A stretch of 64,000 bases of DNA from the NCBI GenBank assembly GCA_905221605.1, contig CAJNDS010002665.1, forward strand, positions 62,001 to 126,000. The letters run 5' to 3'. The notes beneath the pieces were generated by a model that saw only the letters and a list, made by a program, of their open reading frames with translations, did not search any database and was not told the origin of the DNA. Both the position numbers and the translations under genes were made by a program. Origin of the DNA: Symbiodinium natans. Lineage: Eukaryota > Sar > Dinophyceae > Suessiales > Symbiodiniaceae. How positions within the stretch are numbered: the first letter of the stretch is position 1; the number at the start of each line of letters is the position of its first letter. Positions 61,596-64,000 of this stretch are shown one piece after another.

Positions 61596-61784
61596 GCGGG
61601 GCGGGCGGGAAGAAGCCTAAACCCTAAACCTTAAACCCTAAACCCTAAACCCTAAACCCTAAACCCTAAACCCTAAACCCTAAACCCTCTCTACCTATGT
61701 ATATTTAAACCTTAATGGGGTCGTGCTCCCGGTTTGGTCGTTTAGGATTTAGGATTTAGGATTTAGGGTTCAGGGGCCTCTCTG

Positions 61785-62252
61785 GGAAGGCCCGGCTTCG
61801 TAATTTAGTATTCGGGCGAGGCCCGGCTTCGTAATTTAGTATTCCGGGGAGGCCCGGCTTCGTAATTTAGTATTCCGGGGAGGCCCGGCTTCGTAATTTA
61901 GTATTCCGGGGAGGCCCGGCTTCGTAATTTAGTATTCCGGGGAGGCCCGGCTTCGTAATTTAGTATTCCGGGGAGGCCCGGCTTCGTAATTTAGTATTCC
62001 GGGGAGGCCCGGCTTCGTAATTTAGTATTCCGGGGAGGCCCGGCTTCGTATTTTAGTATTCCGGGGAGGCCCGGCTTCGTAATTTAGTATTCCGGGGAGG
62101 TCCGGCTTCGTAATTTAGTATTCCGGGGAGGCCCGGCTTCGTAATTTAGTATTCCGGGGAGGCATGGCTTCGTAATTTAATATTCCGGTGAAGCCCGGCT
62201 TCGTAATTTAGTATTCCGGGGAGGTCCGGCTTCGTAATTTAATATTCCGGGG
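61785..62252 (+). repeat. 31-bp satellite array, 15 copies
   Basis: Unit GGGGAGGCCCGGCTTCGTAA plus TTTAGTATTCC, 31 bases. Copies differ by a few bases (ATTTTAG at about 62050, AATATT near 62180 and 62240). No unique spacers, so it is a tandem satellite and not a CRISPR array. Confidence 0.95.
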
Positions 62253-62380
62253 AGGCCGGGGACTTGCTGGGAGGGGCCGTTTTGGTCAAAAATCCAGAAA
62301 ACGAGAGCCCACCCGGGACCGTCGATTTCAGTACTAAAAAATCACATTTTAAATAGGGACCCGGGCCGATCCTGGGGTCC
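62253..62380 (+). repeat. Spacer block linking satellite arrays, copy 1
   Basis: GGACTTGCTGGGAGGGGCCG through CGATCCTGGGGTCC. Repeated almost exactly at 62549-62682. It contains the start of the longer satellite unit. Confidence 0.9.
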
Positions 62381-62548
62381 GTAATTTAGTATTCCGGGGA
62401 GGCCCGGCTTCGTAATTTAGTATTCCGGGGAGGCCCGGCTTCGTAATTTAGTATTCCGGGGAGGCCCGGCTTCGTAATTTAGTATTCCGGTGAAGCCCGG
62501 CTTTGTAATTTAGTATTCCGGGGAGGCCCGGCTTCGTAATTTAGTATT
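62381..62548 (+). repeat. 31-bp satellite array, second block, 6 copies
   Basis: Same unit as 61785-62252, resuming after the spacer block. Confidence 0.95.
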
Positions 62549-64000
62549 CCGGGGAGGCCGGGGACTTGCTGGGAGGGGCCGTTTTGGTCAAAAATCCAGA
62601 AAACGAGAGCCCACCCGGGACCGTCGATTTCAGTACTAAAAAATCACATTTTAAATAGGGACCTGGGCCGATCCTGGGGTCCCCCTCATTTGGGGTGTTT
62701 TTGGAGGCAAACTCATCAAGGGGGGGTCGGAGTTTGAGGCAAGGGGGGGTCTCCGAAGACTATTTTGCCTTTAAAATTGAAAAATACCACCCCCCCTTGA
62801 CCAAAACTAGGCTGTGAAAAGGTCGCGGGGGCGGCCCTTCATCAGAACTGAGGCTTAAAAACCCTGAAAAACATTGAAAAACCTTAAAAAACATTGAAAA
62901 ACTCTGAAAAACCTTGAAAAACCTTGAAAAACTTGCAATCCTGAGGTGAAAGCTCCGTTTTGGTCAAAAAACCCAGAAAACGAGAGCCCACCCAGAACCG
63001 TCGATTTCAGTATTAAAAAACCACATTTTTAATAGGGACCCGGGCCGATCCTGGGTCCCCCTCATGTGGGGTGTTTTTGGAGGCAAACTTTCCCTCTCAA
63101 GGGGGGTCGGAATTTGAGGCAAGGGGGGGTCTCCGAAGACTATTTTGCCTTTAAAATTGAAAAATACCAGGCAGTGAAAAGGTCGCGGGGGCGGCCCTTC
63201 ATCAGAACTGAGGCTTAAAAACCCTGAAAAACATTGAAAAACCTTAAAAGGCACTGAAAAATTCTGAAAAACCTTGAAAAACTTGCAATCCTGAGGTGAA
63301 GGCTCCATTTTGGTGAAAAAAATCCAGAAAACGAGAGCCCACCAAGGACCGTCGATTTCAGTACTAAAAAAATCGCATTTTTAATAGGGACCCGGGCCGA
63401 TCCTGGGGTCCCCCCCTCATTTGGGGTGTTTTTGGAGGCAATCTTTCCCTCTCAAGGGGGGGCCGGAGTTTGAGGCAAGGGGGGGTCTCCGAAGATTAGT
63501 GAAAAATGCCACCCCCCCTTGACCAAAACTAGGCTGTGAAAAGGTCGCGGGGGCGGCCCTTCATCAGAACTGAGACTTAAAAACCCTGAAAAACATTGAA
63601 AAACCTTAAAAAACATTGAAAAACTCTGACAAACCTTGAAAAAGCTTGAAAAACTTGCAATCCTGAGGTGAAGGCTCCGTTTTGGTCAAAAAACCTCGTT
63701 TTCTGCCCACCCAGAACCGTCGATTTCAGTACTAAAAAATCGCATTTTTAACTGTGGCCCGGGCCGATCCTGGGGTCCCCCTCATTTGGGGTGTTTTTGG
63801 AGGCAAACTTTCCCTCTCAAGGGGGGTCGGAGTTTGAGGCAAGGGGGGGTCTCCGAAGACTATTTTGCCTTTAAAATTGAAAAATGCCACCCCCCCTTGA
63901 CCAAAACTAGGCTGGGAAAAGGTGGCGGGGGCGACTGTTCATCAGAGCTGAAGCTTAAAAACCTTGAAACACCGTGAAAAACATTGAAAAACCTTAAAAA
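62549..64000 (+). repeat. Long satellite, unit about 350-376 bp, about four copies
   Basis: The anchor CGTTTTGGTCAAAAA recurs at about 62580, 62956, 63306 and 63678, giving steps of about 376, 350 and 372. Each unit holds GAGAGCCCACC, CCGGGCCGATCCTGGG, GAGGCAAGGGGGGGTCTCCG and an A-rich tail of short ACCTTGAAAA-type subrepeats. The last copy runs off the window end. ORFs across it are not called. Confidence 0.92.

Larger units (their letters stand above)
130..61780. repeat. Dispersed telomere-like repeats TTTAGGG / CCCTAAA
   Basis: Blocks of 2 to more than 40 heptamers occur about every 100-500 bases, in both orientations. The order is not random: TTTAGGG blocks lie to the right of exon islands and CCCTAAA blocks to their left, so each intron tends to begin with TTTAGGG and end with CCCTAAA. 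They are absent from the transposon (52483-55574) and from the satellite after 61.78 kb. Confidence 0.95.

Noticed and set aside
130-61780. Chromosome end (true telomere)
   Set aside because: Repeats are short, in both orientations and interleaved with exons over 60 kb, so they are interstitial.
61785-62548. CRISPR array
   Set aside because: The 31-bp units are directly adjacent with no unique spacers, and the setting is eukaryotic.
62964-63308. 114-codon minus-strand ORF
   Set aside because: It lies wholly in the long satellite unit and recurs broken in sister copies; no protein features.
1-64000. Spliced-leader RNA, tRNA or rRNA genes
   Set aside because: I looked for the dinoflagellate spliced-leader core and for tRNA-like cloverleaf arms and saw none I could support by eye; a covariance search would be decisive.

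Overview
This is a nuclear window from a eukaryote, most likely a dinoflagellate or close alveolate relative. Three things point that way. The telomere-type motif TTTAGGG/CCCTAAA is scattered through nearly all of it. The genes are cut into tiny exons (about 30-100 bases) by introns whose donors are mostly GC or GA rather than GT, while acceptors are AG and usually AG followed by G. It also carries a eukaryotic IS1595/ISXO2 (Merlin-type) transposon with a spliced transposase. No protein database could be searched, so the organism is an inference.

An ORF list alone is misleading here because most long ORFs are low-complexity artefacts. The coding content lies in short unique islands between telomere-like repeat blocks. 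Reading these islands in frame gives a confident gene on the + strand: 14 exons between 6237 and 17739 join in one phase into a hormone-sensitive-lipase-like alpha/beta hydrolase. It has HGGSW, GGDSSGGG, SPWTNL, DPIASPFF and MWHVFP, in the right order. Further exons follow at 18663 and 20010. A possible signal-peptide first exon lies at position 21.

From about 20 kb to 61.6 kb there are about 60 further candidate + strand exons of unidentified genes. Several runs join in consistent phase. A set of cysteine-rich exons shares a C-x2-C-x-A-G-Q module (29900, 44810, 49393). Where one gene stops and the next starts cannot be decided from the sequence alone.

Introns have a striking architecture: just after the donor comes (TTTAGGG)n and just before the acceptor comes (CCCTAAA)n. 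The pre-mRNA of most introns could therefore fold into a hairpin that brings the splice sites together. Inside the introns are several families of short inverted-repeat (MITE-like) elements, a homopurine tract of about 1.55 kb, AT microsatellites and a CAC/CAG repeat.

At 52483-55574 an apparently intact Merlin/ISXO2 element with a perfect 8-bp target duplication sits 8 bases inside an exon. From 61.8 kb to the end the style changes to tandem satellites: a 31-bp repeat in two arrays and a repeat of about 350-376 bp.
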